From positions 292,223-356,222 of the forward strand of contig JAEDAG010000001.1 in the NCBI GenBank assembly GCA_017309015.1: a stretch of 64,000 bases of DNA. The letters run 5' to 3'. Both the position numbers and the translations under genes were made by a program. Position 1 is the stretch's first letter. Each line of letters starts with the position of its first letter. Shown here piece after piece: positions 62,962 to 64,000 of the stretch. This stretch comes from Faecalicatena absiana. Its GTDB lineage: Bacteria > Bacillota > Bacilli > Lactobacillales > Lactobacillaceae. Under the pieces are notes generated by a model. It had not been told where the DNA came from and made no database searches. It saw only the letters and a list, made by a program, of their open reading frames with translations.

Positions 62962-62989
62962 AGTATAACAAGTCGCAAAACGCTTACAT
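62962..62989 (-). promoter_or_regulatory. PTS operon promoter with possible cre
   Basis: A TATACT -10 box (62962-62967, minus strand) lies behind ATGTAAGCGTTTTGC (about 62974-62988), which matches a cre site imperfectly. I see no -35 consensus and no sigma-54 (-24/-12) pattern, so the promoter probably needs an activator. Confidence 0.5.
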
Positions 62990-62990
62990 A

Positions 62991-63068
62991 GTGTCAGATG
63001 TAACCACTTCCAGCCAAAATTAGGTGGCATTTGTCACTCTCTTGGCGTGCCACATGTGACATTTGTCA
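62991..63068. promoter_or_regulatory. three evenly spaced palindromic operators
   Basis: Three imperfect palindromes, GTGTCA-GA-TGTAAC (62991-63004), GTGGCA-TT-TGTCAC (63024-63037) and GTGACA-TT-TGTCAT (63056-63069), have centres 33 and 32 bases apart, three helical turns. Relative to the predicted PTS start they lie near -42, -75 and -107. Confidence 0.65.
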
Positions 63069-63164
63069 TCCGTCTTTCATTGTCTTTTATTCAACAAATC
63101 GGCTAAACTATAAGCGAGTGTTTTAAAGTGAAGCACAATTATAAGATAGGAAAGAAAATAGAAA

Positions 63165-64000
63165 ATGGTGAAAAAGCATAATCGAGTTTGGATGAAGCGG
63201 CTGAGCTACGCGGCAATTTGGCTGACCGCCGTTGTCTGTGCCTTCTTGCTCGTTTTTTATCATCCTTGGTTCAACCAGCAGCGTCTCATCGGAACTACCT
63301 ACATGACCATGAACAACAACTTTTACGTGGTCTTGAACGAGCAAATTGCCAACGCCGTCAACCGCCAAGGCGACCAGCTCCTGACGCGGGACCCGGCCCT
63401 CAAAATCTCCAAGCAGGTTGACCAGATCAATGATTTCATCAGACAAGGCGTGGCGGTCATCGTGATTGCCCCCGTTAACGGCAACTCGGTCAAGATCCAT
63501 CATGCCCTCCAGCGGGCCCACCAGCGCGGGATCAAGATCATCGACGTCGATACGGAACTCAAGTGGAAGAGCGATGCTGACTGCATTATCACGTCCAACA
63601 ACTACAAAGCGGGAGTCCTGGAAGCCAAGTACATGATGGCCCGCCAGAAGACGGCCAGGATTCTCTTGCTTGAGCAGTCGACGGCCTTCTCCGCGATTCA
63701 AAGAATCGATGGCTTTACTGATACCGTTCGGGCCTCAAAGAAGCACGGCAAGTACCAGATTGTTGGCAAGCTGGAAACTTATGGGCAATCGGAAATCACC
63801 CTGCCCAAAGTTGAAAAGTTCATCGACCAGGGGACGAAATTCGACACGGTCATGGCCTTAAACGACCAAGCCGCCGTTGGTGCCCTTTCCGCGATTGACG
63901 CCAAGAAAATCAAGCGCCAAATCTCCGTCTACAGCGTTGACGGTGCCCCCAACATGAAAGGCTTGATCGGCAAGAACGTCAACGCCGTCGCCACCTCGGC
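63165..64000 (+). CDS. membrane-anchored sugar-binding-like sensor protein (runs off the window)
   Basis: A new reading frame opens at ATG 63165 (TAGGAAAG upstream) and stays open to the window end, 278 codons so far. An N-terminal membrane helix (RLSYAAIWLTAVVCAFLLVF) is followed by a periplasmic-binding type 1 fold: GVAVIVIAPVNGNSVKIHHAL, GIKIIDVDTEL, NNYKAGVLEAKYM, RIDGFTDTVRAS, and VMALNDQAAVGALSAI. Such proteins, divergent from Man-type PTS operons, may partner a two-component system. The downstream genes are outside the window. Confidence 0.8.
   Translation, partial: MVKKHNRVWMKRLSYAAIWLTAVVCAFLLVFYHPWFNQQRLIGTTYMTMNNNFYVVLNEQIANAVNRQGDQLLTRDPALKISKQVDQINDFIRQGVAVIVIAPVNGNSVKIHHALQRAHQRGIKIIDVDTELKWKSDADCIITSNNYKAGVLEAKYMMARQKTARILLLEQSTAFSAIQRIDGFTDTVRASKKHGKYQIVGKLETYGQSEITLPKVEKFIDQGTKFDTVMALNDQAAVGALSAIDAKKIKRQISVYSVDGAPNMKGLIGKNVNAVATS

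Noticed and set aside
62933-63164. Sigma-54 (-24/-12) promoter for the mannose PTS
   Set aside because: TGGCAC-N5-TTGC spacing is not met; a TATACT -10 box is present instead.

Overview
The window reads as chromosomal DNA of a Lactobacillaceae bacterium, most likely Lactobacillus delbrueckii. This rests on the gene set (PEP carboxylase, mannose-type PTS, pcrA-ligA-camS-gatCAB order, OppA-type lipoprotein, ECF S component, LicT/BglG control), Gram-positive AGGAGG-type ribosome sites, dense intrinsic terminators, and fairly GC-rich genes between AT-rich gaps. The species is inferred from gene content and codon style, not from a search. Many remnants are present (AraC, GGDEF tail, SemiSWEET tail, GH1 tail), which fits a genome undergoing reduction.

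Region 1 (0.3-16.7 kb): ppc and glmS converge and are followed by an Lrp/AsnC regulator, ogt, a truncated AraC gene, a SemiSWEET and a maltose-type acetyltransferase with an unusual basic tail. Next come a GAF-GGDEF(degenerate)-EAL protein, a Nudix hydrolase and the BrnQ carrier. Two adjacent 42-bp tandem arrays fill the gap between the brnQ terminator and a Sel1-repeat gene. A GNAT gene, a GGDEF remnant and a second acetyltransferase follow.

Region 2 (16.7-23.3 kb): a metal/redox operon on the minus strand encodes a P-type ATPase, an HMA protein, a Ric-like protein and a Crp/Fnr regulator. Two FNR-type boxes sit at the same distance from their -10 boxes. A TnpB-only IS200/IS605-type element has inserted inside the first codons of the ATPase gene and separates it from its promoter and ribosome site. 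A small AT-rich island of two unknown genes follows, bracketed by 87-bp direct repeats.

Region 3 (23.3-37.3 kb): housekeeping genes. The order in the transcribed direction is pcrA, ligA, camS, gatC, gatA, gatB, dagK, then a TMEM175-type channel and a 23S rRNA uracil methyltransferase. A wall glucosaminidase, an ECF S component, tRNA-Leu and an SprT-like protein lie upstream.

Region 4 (37.3-45.8 kb): an AT-rich cassette of secreted small protein, two membrane proteins and an ABC ATPase, with an internal attenuator. Then a decayed LicT-controlled beta-glucoside locus with two RAT/terminator switches, a P2-type cation ATPase under a yybP-ykoY (Mn2+) riboswitch, and nadE.

Region 5 (45.9-59.1 kb): a five-gene wall-glycan cluster, a GntR regulator with two paralogous beta-helix proteins, an OppA lipoprotein, tRNA-Gln and tRNA-Tyr. 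An orphan EIIC-like membrane protein is coupled to an aminotransferase. That pair lies behind a roughly 300-nt leader with a three-way-junction fold and a clear terminator/antiterminator switch. I could not match this leader to a known riboswitch, and it is the best candidate here for something undescribed.

Region 6 (59.1-64.0 kb): small genes, a second tRNA-Gln, and a mannose-family PTS operon (IIA-IIB-IIC-IID). It is divergent from a membrane-anchored sugar-binding-like sensor that runs off the window. Three evenly spaced palindromes lie in the divergent promoter region, at about -42, -75 and -107 of the PTS promoter.
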